The position numbers and the translations under genes are program-made. From Colius striatus (Eukaryota > Chordata > Aves > Coliiformes > Coliidae), in contig NC_084762.1 in NCBI RefSeq assembly GCF_028858725.1, positions 31,773,298 through 31,837,297 of the forward strand: DNA of 64,000 bases, given 5' to 3'. Below the pieces are notes generated by a model. That model did no database searches, had not been told where the DNA came from, and was given only the letters and a program-made list of their open reading frames with translations. Shown one piece after another: positions 50,008-62,229 of this stretch (position 1 is the stretch's first letter; each line of letters opens with the position of its first letter).

Positions 50008-50022
50008 ATGCGCCCGGACTGA
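50008..50022 (+). promoter_or_regulatory. GABBR2: Minimal upstream ORF (Met-Arg-Pro-Asp-stop)
   Basis: ATGCGCCCGGACTGA lies 91 nt before the main ATG, in a different frame, with G at -3. If transcription starts upstream of it, it would be the nearest 5' AUG and could lower initiation at the main start. Confidence 0.5.
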
Positions 50023-50113
50023 GAGAGGGGCTCGGCTCCCTTCCGCCGCTCTGTCCTCCCCTCAGTCCTCCCCCTCTTCCCCCCCAACCCGCCCCCTCCC
50101 CCGCCCCAGCAGC

Positions 50114-50428
50114 ATGCATCCCTCTACGCGGAGACCGGCCGCTGCCACCTCCAACCCTGCCATGCTGCTGCTGCTCCTGTGCCTGGGCTGGGCGCCGCCG
50201 GGCTGGGGCTGGCCGCGGGGCAGCTCCCGAGGGGCGGCTGGGCTGCCCCCCAACGCCACCACGCCGATCTCCATCATGGGCTTGATGCCGCTGAGCCAGT
50301 CCGAGGAGGACCAGAAGAGCAAGATCGGCCGGGGGGTGCTTCCCGCCGTGCAGCTGGCCATGGATCAGATCCGCAACGAGTCCCTACTCAACCCCTATTT
50401 CCTGGACCTGCGGCTCTACGACACGGAG
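50114..50428 (+). CDS. GABBR2: GABBR2 exon 1, GABA-B receptor subunit 2 (N-terminus)
   Basis: GABBR2 is the class C GPCR subunit that pairs with GABBR1, carries it to the surface and couples to Gi/o. This exon holds 105 codons (phase 0), donor GAG|GTAGGG. A short basic lead (residues 1-16) precedes a Leu-rich signal-peptide core ([14 protein letters not shown] from Met17). Mature sequence then starts: [31 protein letters not shown] and [15 protein letters not shown], nearly identical to remembered human GABBR2 exon 1, which ends at the same ...LYDTE. Asn-X-Ser/Thr sites are NAT (47-49) and NES (88-90). ATG 50114 is the first ATG in a frame open upstream to 49679 or beyond, with A at -3. Met17 (50162, G at -3) is a possible alternative start. 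No later exon is in the window. Confidence 0.95.
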
Positions 50429-52464
50429 GTAGGGACCGCCGCGAGCCCGCACCAGCGGGCTGAGGGGGAGGCGCCGCCGCCCAGTCCCGGGGCGCTGCGG
50501 GTGCCAGGGCGCAAGGGCAGCGCGGACGCTCGGGCCGGGGCTGCGGCTGCCGGCGGAGCCGTGCACCGCGCTTCCCGCTCCTCCCGGGCCGCCGGCAGTC
50601 GTGGGGACACCGGCGGCGGGGGGAGACGAAGTGAAGCTGGCGGGCCGTATCCCGCTGGCCCGGCGTATCCGGAGCGGCTCCCCCGGCAGCCGAGCTGGGG
50701 CTTGCCCCGCTGCCCCGGGAGTGGCTCATGCCCGGCGCGGCGGGGGCCGCTCGCAGCGCGGGGGTGGGCCCGGCAGGGTGGCGAGGGCGTCTGGTGGCGG
50801 CGGGGATCCGCTGCCCTTGGCACGCACGTACACGGGTGGAAGGAAGGCTGCCTCTGGCTGGCTCTCACTGGCCCAGCAGAGCTGCGGCCGCATCCCTCTC
50901 CCAGCTGCTACCCTGTTCAGCAACAGATGCACGCCGGCCACTTCTCTCCCCCTCTCTGCCAACAGGCACGCACACGCTGCCATCCCTATTTATCCCATGC
51001 GGCGCCGGGACGCGAAGGGCAGCAGCCGTAGCTTGAGGAAGAGGCGGGGAGGCTCTCGCGGGGTCTCGCCGGTCTCCCGCCTTCCCTCTCTCTCCTCCGG
51101 CTGGGGCGGCGGGAGCCGCCGGGAGCCTGCCCCGGGGTGCGCGGCAGGCGGGAGCCGGCGGGGAGCGGAACCGCTCCTCGGAAAGAGTTAAATTTGCGGT
51201 CCCTCACCCCGCGGAGCGGCCGGCGGCCGGCGGGATGGATGATGCCGGCGAGGCGCCCCACTCCGGAGCGCTGCCCGCGGCCGGCGGGAGCGCTGGGCTG
51301 CGAGGGGAACCCTGCGCGGTGCCGCGCTGGGAAACTGCTGTCCTTTACCTGAGTGGGGGAGAGAGAGGCAGGGAGCGAGGCGAGGGTTTTGTTATGCTGG
51401 TTCACATCACTAGCCACCCACAACTGCATTCGGGTTTGGTCACAACTTCAGTTACGATGTGTTTGCGGAGGGTAGGTGTTGCGTAGATATCGAGGCTCCC
51501 CTGAAGATGGCAGTCGCTTCTTGTGCAATGCTGGCGCCGGGTGCTCATTTCCAAGACAACCTCCGGTAAAGCAAGTGGCTACTGAAAATCTTAACTGGCT
51601 GTGATTTAAGGAAGCCCCCTGTCTTCTCCCCTTCGATTCTCAGGATCCGGGGGGAGCAAGCTAGGAGCAGCAACGGTGGGCTGTACTACTTGGTGATAGT
51701 GTTTCTGTCCCCAAAATTAGTACAAAATCCTCTCCTTCTAGACTGGCTGCTCTTTACTGACATACATTTGTCATAGGATTTTTTTTTTCCCAGACAGAGC
51801 AGAAATGCATGGAGGGCAATATTGCTGAAGATATAATTTGCGAGAATGCATGCTGCCATTGTGTGGCATTGTGTGAACAAGCCCAGGTATCCAAAGGGGA
51901 TACAGGCAAGATCAGCCTAGAGTAGCTGTTTGGCTCCTTAAAAAAAACCATGAAGCTCAGGGAACTCTGCAATCGTAATGAAAAGAATTATGGGGGATTT
52001 TCTGAATGGCATTACCTGTTTCATAAAGTGAGATGCTTGTTAGAAAAAAAAAATCACAATTCTCCTAATCCTGTTTTCATTACATTATTCTATTTAAATC
52101 CTTCCCTTGGATGGAAATGTTACAAAAATAATGCATACATAGGAAGTAGAGAAGCTTAGGCGAGATCTCCCTTCTTCATACAGTAACATCATAATCAAGA
52201 AGGTGCTGCACTTCATTGCCGTCAAAATATTTTGAAGTTCTTAATACAGATTTGGGGTTCTGAACTAGGTAGTTAGCATGAAAATATTCAGGGGGAAAAA
52301 TGCCCTGTTTGTTCTGAAATGAGTATCAGTTTCTTAAAAATTGCATTTTTACTGTTTTGTACTCTAGGGACAAAAAGAATCGGGCTTGTGTTGCCAGCTT
52401 GCCATGTAGCTTTGAATGCTTTTAAGCAATTAATAAATGGATGGTTATGGAATGCTAAGTCAGG

Positions 52465-52467
<3 letters not shown>

Positions 52468-52505
<38 letters not shown>
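52468..52505. repeat. (AT)19 microsatellite
   Basis: 38 nt of uninterrupted AT dinucleotides in GABBR2 intron 1, similar in kind to the tract at 6967. Confidence 0.98.
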
Positions 52506-52508
<3 letters not shown>

Positions 52509-53589
52509 GAGTATGGTTGGATCATTACTGCATGCTTAGTAGTGACAAGTAAATAACTCAGTGTTCATGAAGAGCACTAGATTGACTGCACCAGAACAGA
52601 ACAGACTAATGGCTGGAACAGCCATTAAATACATAATAGCACTTCAAACTTCTTCACTCAGTTCAGACATTACCTTATTCCTTCGGTGCACTTACAGTAA
52701 GCAGATGGGTAGATGGCTCATCATGCCCACTTGGTCCTCAGCCTATTTTCTGAGATTGTCAATAAATATCTGTGCCTGAAGGGCCTGGATCCCTTATCAT
52801 TGCATAATCACAGACAAGGGAGTAATTCTCCCTCTCAGGGCTTCCCAGGTGGTGCTTGTGACATTGTTGGCTCTTGAAAAGAGAATGTGGAGCCTTGAAC
52901 ACATGGGAATTTTTTTTATAGTTTGAGAATTAATTGTAGTATAAGGCTATTATATGTAGTATAAGGCTTAGGAAATGTATGACAGAGATTCAGAAACTCA
53001 CATATTCTCTCTCAAGCCTTTCAAAAATCTTCCATTGTTGCAGTCTGATGTTTGTGTTGCAATTTTGTGTTATCTTTTAACAAAAAGATCATGAAAAAAT
53101 AATGAAAATACACAAATTGGATTTTTTTTTTAAATTTTGCATTCAGGTAGTTTTCTGTCAGGATTGAGCTGAATGTTTCAATTTTCTTGATATTTTTTGT
53201 TTTGGATAACAAAGCTTTATGATGCCTTTACTTTCTGACCAACCATCTCAAGAATTGCCTTCTAAGTTCTACTACTGTTTGTCAGCACTTAAACTCCCTA
53301 ACCTTTGAGAACCTGAGCAGCAAGCCCTAGTGTTTTTCAAGGTATTTAAACTGAATTAAGCACTTAAGTGCAATCCTTAGTCTATGTCACAACCCTTTGC
53401 GATTGTGTGGATTTCGTCTTTGTTACAAAATGTGACCACACAGCAAGTACATAAAAATACAAAAACTTCCTTCTCCAATGTTTTTGATGTTTAAGTGTAT
53501 TTGGAGTGATACAGTTCAGTGAACTCTGTTTTGCCACCCCAAGGGCATGTCTTTATTTGGGCATTCCTATGTCGGCTCAGTCAATAAAG

Positions 53590-53850
53590 CAAAGATAGGG
53601 TGTAGGCCTTTGCAGAACGCTGGCCCAAGTTAGTGACTCCGGTATGTGCCGTTCATTTCAATGTGAGTGGGAGCAAACTCTAGGAGAGACTCTTAGGCAA
53701 AATTTCATAATTATGCTATTTTAGAAACTACAGAATTTATAAAGTGATCATCTGTAAAGAGTCTAATCTAAAGCACATTGAAATTAATGGCGGTAATTTA
53801 CTGATTCCAATGGCCCTTGGACCAGGTCCTAGAAGTTAAGGATGCTTGAT
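53590..53850. mobile_element. Ancient LINE-like (L3/CR1-type) remnant
   Basis: CATTGAAATTAATGGCGGTA and CCAATGGCCCTTGGACCAGG, with an upstream GTTCATTTCAATGTGAGTGG, resemble the 'ATTGACTTCAATGG...TTTGGATCAGGCCC' style of very old amniote LINE 3' ends. Highly diverged; boundaries approximate. Confidence 0.4.
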
Positions 53851-56800
53851 AGTCTATGGTTTTGGATCAATAGCCATGATGTAATATTTCTTCTTCTTCC
53901 TGTCCATGTCTAGTTTGTCAGAAATGCAAGGAAATGGTTTACAAAATAATGAAATAAAAAGCTCTACATACACTAGATGTAGTTCACAACTTATCAGGAA
54001 AGGTGATTTCTGCTTAAGCACCCTGACACACATCTGTTACAGGAAAAAAAAAGCAACAGAATAACCCTAAAATAATGGAATTAGATGTTCTAGTAGACAG
54101 TATTATCAATTTCAACAGTATTTATTTGCATTAGGTGAAAACTGACCATGCAGAAACTAGAGGAAGAGCCACAGTGGAAGAAGACAAGGGTTTTAATGGA
54201 AGTCAGATATATGCCCTTCTGCATCTGGACATCTTCCCTCAAATACTAACTGTATTTTCTGACTTCCTACAGGAACAGTGCTGCAAGTGGTGCACACACA
54301 GGCAGAATTTGTTTTGAATCTGAGCACGTATAGTCAAGGAAACTGTATATGCAAGTCAGAATTCTGACACTTGTTTCTGGAGATCACAGTGAGTCTTGAC
54401 AAGCTGAAAAAAAAATGTTCCAGAAATAAGTGGGGTGTATCTATACATATAATTACAGAGGGGGAAGACTATTCATGGTATGGGGATGAGATTATTTCAT
54501 TTTCTCAAACTACTACAAATAATTTGTGATAATCCTGATATAATCTCATCTTTGTGTAATAATACATTCTAATGCCTTTAAATAGCAGATTGGCATAGAA
54601 GGGTGAGCTCTTGAAAATGCACAGGACGCCATGAAATCTGAAGGAAAATGTGAACTTATTGACATTTAATACATATTTGCCTTCTCCTGTTCTGTAATTA
54701 AGTGCCAAAGCTAAGTCAGGACTCCGGGTGTGAGCTCTGACACACTTGTGAGTGCTCTGAATACTAAGTTGCCTGTAGCCTTATTTTAATTTTAAAAGTA
54801 ATGCTCAGATTGGGACAGATAAGGTGGTGTTTGTGTGGTCATCTGAGGAGTGACAGTCTGCTGAGTATACAAGAGATGTCAGGGTCTAAAAGAGCAGGGT
54901 CTTTAAAGCAGCAGGCTGAACTGGCAGACATTTGTTCTTGTCTCACCAGCTGAGCTTGTGTCTGGCATATGTTGAAGTAGTTGGGTAATTTCTTACCTTT
55001 AAATATTACCAAGTACTTGTGCTGTCTGATACATGCAAAGAGTGTAGCATTAAAATGCAGTACACTACGTGTATGGATGATGATGATGATCACTGTCTAC
55101 TCTGCTGGTGACATTCTGCTTGGAAGGGACATATTTCTTTAAATAGTCAGTGTCCCCTTTGACTTTCACGTAATATGGCTCCATGTGCGACATAACCTCT
55201 TTTTGCTTCAAAGTTTAGTAAACTTGGAGGGAATAATCTAAAAGTTGAGTGTTGATGTTAATTCTATGCTGGTTTCTCTGCTGATGCTAAGATGTGGGTG
55301 GGGAGAGGAGAGAAATCATGTATTCACTGCACCCACTCCTCTGGGTGCGGATCCCAGACCTGCAGAATGTACATCCTCTAAATATCTCTGTGAAGAGATT
55401 AAAGCCAATGTATAATTTTCTGGCATATGTCTTGCAATTTAATGTATAACTTATTCTATACACACTGCAAAACATGCCGTTATGGAATCTTTTGGTTCAA
55501 ATGCCAAACACTGTCAGCAGGGAAAAATTATTTTTTGAATAAATCCAGGAAGGAATTTCCATTTACATTTTAAGAAAGAGAGGGAAGGCCCTATCTGATA
55601 CAGTTATCAACCAGGGTGAATTACTCAAGTTTGTGGAAAAGATGGGGTGTAATATCCTGTTGATAGCTGTGAAGAAAATATTTGCTATAGGAAAAGGGAG
55701 AGGAAGGAGCTAGAAGAGAGAGATTTAATGATGGCATTCACACACACAAAAAAGCCAATGTAATATTTGTGTTGTTTTAATTAAATACACATAACATTTG
55801 GAATTACATAAGTAGCATCGCATATCAGGGCTACAAAACACCATCTGACATTATCGATCTGAGCATGATGGTGCATGTGTGTCTCAAACTTTTTTCTCTA
55901 CTTTCAGTTTCATTGCTTTATGGGTGTTTTCATGGCATATCATGGAAGAACAATGCATTTGAGCAGACTACTGAAGCTGAGAGACAAACAGCTCTTTCAT
56001 GAAACTCAAGTGGAGGTTATTGCTGTAATGGGAAAGGAGATACTTTTCCTCAGGAAGTGTTGAACCATTGCATACTTGGGTCTGGCTCAGGGAATCAATT
56101 GGAGAAAGCTAACAGTTATCCATTTTGGCTCATACAATTTTTGGAGCAGCTGGGACTAGCAGAAAGATACACTGAGGCCAGCCAGCACAGGTATGACTTA
56201 GTCCTGTGATGTGTGTTGATATGCAGCAGCCCCATATATCCCAGGAGCTGTATCTCAGACTGCAGGATTCCAAACTGAAAGGATACAGTGCACATATATC
56301 ACATTTTAAAGAAGTTATGTTGGTACTAGGAATCCTGGAACTATATCAGTGCCAGAGTCACTGTTCTCTGGTTTCTGGGTCTAGCTGAGCTAGAAGTGAG
56401 ATTTGCAGTGCTTTCCTGGTCCCTTGTCTCTAGGATTAATGGACCAGTAGCCTGACTCCTGTAGCAAGCTGGTTCATCCATAGCATGCTCTGACTTAGAG
56501 AAGGTAATGCCCCAAAGAATAGTTGAAACATATTTTCAGTCATGCTGTGTCTGCTATGTCTCCCCCTGTCATGCCACTGAAACTTGTGAGATGTCTTGTT
56601 TTCTAGATGAGCATTTCTCTATTTGCAGTGTGTTTTGCTGCAGGTAAGATCTGCTGGATTTTGGTGGGGGCTTTCTTGATACTGCTTTCTGAGTGGAAGT
56701 GTGACATAGTGGCTGGCAAACAAAATTTTTCCTTTTTTTTTCCCCCCTTGTTTTGGAGTAACTATGTAATCTCATTGCCAACTCAGTGATGGATGTCCAG

Positions 56801-59800
56801 TTTATGGGCCATTAGTTTTTCATTAACATTGGCCTTTAGTTCTGACAGTTTTATCCATAGTATTTTCCAAATAGGTATTCTCAAATGTGAAAAATTGAAG
56901 TTAACAAATTAAAAGCAAATATCCACCTTCTCTCTGAAAATAATCATCACAAAGAATGAAGAATATGAGGGCTGATTCAGCAGGGCTGCCCAAACTGCTG
57001 TTACTGAGGCTCCTGAGAGATGAAGGCCCAGATAATGGATTAATTGCTTTAAAGTGAACATCATTTGAGGGATAGGATTAGAAAACTTAGATTTCCTACT
57101 ATGGCCATGGTACTTCTCTTAAATAATTAACGAATTCTAAGATCAGAGGACCATTAGGATTATCCAGCTCTTACAATATAGGCCATATATTTCACTTGGG
57201 GATTTCTGCCTCCTTCACGGTCAACTAGAATGTGGGCTTTAGAAAGGCCTTCAATCTTGTCTTCAGGATCCCTTAGAATCCTCCTCCCTGGAAAACTTTT
57301 CTCTGTGATTTGCTTGAAATCCCTGTAAAGTCGATTTCTATTTCCAGCTTAAACTCTGCTGACCCTGTAACCACTGACATTGTGAGAGCAGCAGCTCTTA
57401 GCTTTTGCATACACCATTCTCCCTGCAGAGCTGGGAAACCACCAGCGACTGGACTGTGCACTGTGACCAAGGCTTTCTGATTTTATTTTTTTTTATGGCT
57501 CTCCAGGTGATCCAGCCCTGATAGATTAAATCCTGCTGGAATTGGAAGTCTTTTCCATTCTAAATTTTGTCCCAGACCAGAAGTGAAAGCCTTGGAAAGC
57601 TGGGTCTGCCAGATTCATGTACTCCTTCACTGAGTAGCTGATTTCTGCAGAGTACTTTCTGATTTCTTGGCTGAACCCCATTTTGTTCGCTACATTCGCC
57701 TTTTTCATAAGATTGTATTGCCACAGTCCCGATTAGAGAAGCTCATCCTGTCTGTCTGGTGGAGTTATTTCTAGACTATATATTTTTTTCATTAAAGAAT
57801 CACTTTCATATGTCTTTAATATATTTATTCAATCTTTTGTTTACTTAAAATAGTTATGTGTTTTCATTTACTGTTTACCTATGGCAGACATCAGCTTCTG
57901 CTGTGGCTTCACAGCTACGGGATTATGTGAAGATTCATACACACAATAGGTGTCTAAGTAACCATTTTACATCCAAAACCTCCAGGGAGAAGTAGTAAGA
58001 GGCCCCCTTTGGGATGTTAATTAACTTCCTTTCCACTGTTTACTGCTCCCGCTTTCACAGGGAATTTAGTGTTTTTCTAGCAAAGAGCATGTATCTTTAC
58101 AATTTTTACTCTATATAAAGTGACAATTTTTAACAGATTAACACTTAATGTGGTACAAAATATAACATGAAACATTTTCCAAGCACTGTAATTATCAGAC
58201 ATGCATTCTGTGTATCTTAACAGCATCATGTGGAGAGATTTTTAGTATACACATAAAGTATAAAAATATTAAGCTCTGCATTTCTGTAGGTTCTGTAAAA
58301 GCACTTTGGGTTTGCCTTTCCCCTCTCCCCTGTGAATTCAGAGAGCCCTAAGTATTTATAATGTACAGGAGGTTGCCTTTCTATTTGTTTTCTCTTCCAC
58401 TTTCTGCATTTCTAAAAATTTTAAGTAGGACCAAATTCTGTGGTGCTGGTGTGAGTCATCTGGAGGGATGTGCTAGTGGCAGGAGGACTTTATGCAACGT
58501 AGTAAAAGAAATGAAATAGCAATAGCTACTGCTAAGCAGAGGAAGCAATACAAAGTTTTGCATTCCAGATCTTTCAACTTAGCAAGACACCCCTCTGCTA
58601 CTCCTTTCTGGCCGTGAAGAATGCTGACACTATCAGCTTTTTCTTTTCTTTTCAAGTTAGGTCCCTGAACTGAAGATTTGCTTTCCAGAACCACTGAGCG
58701 ATTTGCATTTTCTGTCAACATCAGTGAGAACTGCTGAATGCTCTCACTTTAGAAAGCCAGCCCACCTATGAAAATGCAGTGTGCTTCTATGAGAAGGAGA
58801 CCTAGAATTGCCACTTTTAATTAAGAACAAAGACATTCATAGTTACTTGCTTCAAAGTTCCAAATTGCCTGATGGAATAAAATGCTGATTTTGTTCAGCC
58901 TTTGGAATACAGACCCTTTCAGAATCGGTGTCAGTATTATCAGAATTGAATACTCATTAAAATTAGATCATTAGACCTCAGAGATGTTTGTAGTTGAGAG
59001 ATATGCAAGGTACTGGCATTTTTAAAACCTGGACATTTAAAAAATAGCTATTTTTGTAATTAATGGATATCTGGAAAGGATGTGTTTGACCTTGCCAAAA
59101 TGATACCCTGTAGGATGCAAACAAAAGGAGTGACACAGTGGGAGTACTATGTCCCTAGGGCCTTGTTACTCCAGGCAGGTCTATATGGCTGGCACAATTA
59201 TGTCATTGGTGGGTATCAGGAGGAGTTATCTCAATGTCAGCAGAAGCCCTGAGTGCAGTTACAGCAGCAAATAACTCTTTAAAATTGATCTAATAAAGGT
59301 TAGTCCATTTAAAGGGGGTAGTTTACTGAAAGGTAGAAGGTGTTTTTTCCTTCACCAATGGGTTCTAAAGTTTGGTATTATTAGAAACCCTTTTTCTAAG
59401 CCACTATAGGGCAAGTTACAGATTAAATTGCCTCTGAACATTAAAACAGATAGACTGAGCTTCACTCCCACCCCACCCCAGCTTTTTATTCATTTCTGTG
59501 GCTTTCTTCTGAACATTTTACAGTTTGTCATCTTCATTCTCAAAGTGCTGCCACTAGAATTTGTTCTATTACTTCAGGAATAATCTCACTGATATACTAG
59601 TAATTTTATCTCTCCTCCTCAAATCTTCTGTTCAGAATGGAGGAAATTAGTTTGATCTTTGTGCTGCGGTGCTGGAGATGAGGGAAAGGAAGCAGAGAAT
59701 ATGATTTTCAGGCTACATATGAGGAGTGAGACACCATGGTTTGCAGCAAAACCAAATTTTCATTTGACTTCTCTAGATGAATCTCACTAGCTATAAGCAA

Positions 59801-61040
59801 ATCTGTCCAGTCTTGTTGGGTAGTTGGAAGCAGATAATGTGGTCACTTGGGTGATTCTGTGGGAGGTAAATAATTTTAGCTGACCAACCACCTACTTAAA
59901 ACCATGGGACATGTTAGAGCAGATGATAGTGTCTCAACACTGAAACTGCACTTGGCGTAGGTAGAGGCTTGGTGTAAATGTTACCACCTAGAATAAATCA
60001 TAATAGTTTCCAATGCATTACCAAGGTTTCTTATTATGTGTGAGTGCTCTGTACTCTAATTACACTGAGCGATTAAGCAGCAAGAGCAAAGACACTTGGG
60101 ACAAGAAGGGTGAATGATAACCTACTTTGAAAAAACTAACATTTGAGGCTGGTATTAGAACATCCTATAAATGTTAATGGGTGTTACTCAAGGGGGAGGA
60201 AGTTTTGTGTGGGAGGTGTGAGGTGACAGATAGTTTAAATATATATTCTGCCTTTAACACAGTTAATACAGTCTATAGTCAACCTTTTACGTGAATTAAT
60301 AACTCTTTAAGTGATTTATGATTTTGAAATACTGATCAGGGGATTCAGAAGTCAATTTAAAATGCTATAAAAGCAGATGACAGTGTGGGAAGGAGGACAA
60401 CACAGAAAATATTTCTCCTTTTGCCTTTGGAAAGTATCAGCTACAAGCAATACATTTTTGCCAGGTGTTTGGGTTTTTTTTATTTTTCAAGTTCTCAGAG
60501 ACTGTGCTTCTATGAGGGAGCACAGTTTCCTCCTACAGTTTCTCTCTCTGAAAATTACTCAGTTTGTGCAGATCTCACAAAGGAGATGCCAACAGTGAGT
60601 CATCTGGTCACCAGCTCTGTCCTAAGGCTTTCAGCTAGCTCTTCAAAAAGCTATAGTGATCCTTACAGTGCTGAAGAACTATTCTTTTTTGTAAAGAATA
60701 CAAAATAGTGTGGAAGGCAAGGTTTAAAATGAAATGGCCTTAATTTTCTGACATTGAAGTCAAGTTTCAAAATTAGTGCTGTTTCAAATAATTGTGGAAA
60801 TTCGGTTTCACATTTGAGAAATACATATAAGATGCAATGAGTTGAATTATCAGATGAAGATTTCACAATTGTTATGTTTTGGTACTAAGTTCTGAAGGTG
60901 TTTTGTAAACTAAGTTGAAAGACCTGATAATGAAATATGTGTCACGGGCATAACTTTGTGCTTTTGTAGATATGAAGCCTCAGGAGATGTATCCTAAACC
61001 TGAAAATAATACCTGTATGATCAATTACATGCATGGCAAA

Positions 61041-62229
61041 TGTTGTGATTTAGCCCAGCCAGCAATGAAGCACCACGACAGTCTCTCACTTACTGCCCCC
61101 CATCCACCCTCACCCTCATTAGGATGGCAGAGGCCCCAGTGAAATGGGAGTAAAAAGATAGCCAAGGGTGTCGTGGATTGAGACAAGGTCAGCGAGGGCT
61201 TGCTGCCAATTACGGTTCTGGGCAGAACAGAGTCCAGTACTCGACTTAAGAGAGGAAAGTAGGAAAGTTTATTCTACTGCCTACAAGAAACAGAACAGAA
61301 TAAAAAGCAAAACTAGAGCAGAATAATGAGAAAATTACAACCAGCACTTTAAGATCTCCCTCCCTCATCCCTCCTTTCTTCCTGGGCCCAGCTCACTGCT
61401 CCCGATATCTCTACCTCCTCCCCTCTCAATGGCTTGGGGAGGCAGGGAGTGGGGGATGTGGTCAGTTTCTCACAGATGGGCTCTGCCGCTTCTCTCTTCT
61501 TGGATGAGGACGACTCCTGGCATTCTTCCTCTGCTCTGATATGGGGTTCCTCCCCTGGGACACAGTCCTTAACGAACTTCTCTGGTGCGAGTTCTTCCCA
61601 GCACCTGCGGCTTCTGCCAATACAGGATCTCTCACACAGGACACAGTCCTTAGTGAATATCTCTGGCATTGGTTGTTCCCCAGAGTTGCATTTTCTGCAG
61701 ATACAGGGTCCCTCTCACGGGACATGGCCTCTTCCAGGCATAATTTTAATGAGCTTCTTTGACCTGGGCTCTTCCCCACAGTTACAGCTTATGTGAATAA
61801 GGGGTCCCTCCCACAGGACATGGCCTCTTCTGGGCATAGTCACTGCTGCAGATGTGGGGTCTTTAACACAATGCAAACAAATCTTAGCTTCACCAGTGGT
61901 CTCTGCAGGATGCAGGGGAGTCTCTGCTCCAGCACACCTCCTCCTCTCTTCCCTCACTGACTTTAGAGTCTGCATGGTTGCTTCTGTCTCTCTTGCCACT
62001 CCTTGCACCAACACCATCCAAAAAGAAGAAGGGACAGAAGAAGAAGAAACAGGAAGCAGCCTCCTCTTCTGGCTTCTTCTTAAAAAGTGATCATGGAGGC
62101 ATCTAATTGGCTCAGCCCCAGAAGTGGGTCTGGCTCAGAGCTGGGGAGAGTTGTGAGCAACTTCTTACAGGAGCCATCTTTACAACCCCTTCCCCTTTAC
62201 CAGAAACAACTTTGTGTCAAAACATGACA
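61041..62229 (-). mobile_element. Endogenous retrovirus solo LTR (1189 bp) with 5-bp TSD
   Basis: The element runs from TGTTGTGATTTAGCCC to AAAACATGACA and is flanked by GCAAA on both sides (61036-61040 and 62230-62234), a perfect 5-bp target-site duplication. The plus-strand left end resembles that of the LTR at 19679 (TGT..TG.TTTA.CCCAGCCA.CAATG), so it is read as minus-strand. In that sense an AATAAA signal lies at 61268-61273. It contains about four diverged tandem units (61557-61890). No retroviral coding sequence is attached. Confidence 0.85.
61557..61890 (-). repeat. About four tandem repeat units inside the LTR
   Basis: On the plus strand the phrase GGACACAGTCCTTA / GGACATGGCCTCTTC recurs at 61557, 61639, 61719 and 61816 (spacings 82, 80 and 97 bp). 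Each unit also has a TTCTCTGG/TTCTTTGAC block and a CTTCCCCAC/GTTCCCCAG block followed by a CTGC-GATA/GTGAATA segment. This looks like a duplicated enhancer-type array in U3. Confidence 0.75.

Larger units (their letters stand above)
48850..51350 (+). promoter_or_regulatory. GABBR2: CpG island with GABBR2 promoter and 5' UTR
   Basis: About 2.5 kb of very GC- and CpG-rich sequence in an AT-rich setting, spanning GABBR2 exon 1. GC boxes (CCCCGCCCC) occur at about 49486 and 50099. I see no well-placed TATA box, as expected for a dispersed CpG-island promoter; the TTATTTATTTATTTATT at about 49824 is an unlikely TATA. The transcription start cannot be fixed by eye. Several long open frames on both strands here are by-products of base composition. 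Confidence 0.88.

Noticed and set aside
61349..62017. Overlapping open frames in three frames
   Set aside because: They lie wholly inside the solo LTR and its internal tandem repeats; no retroviral protein motif.
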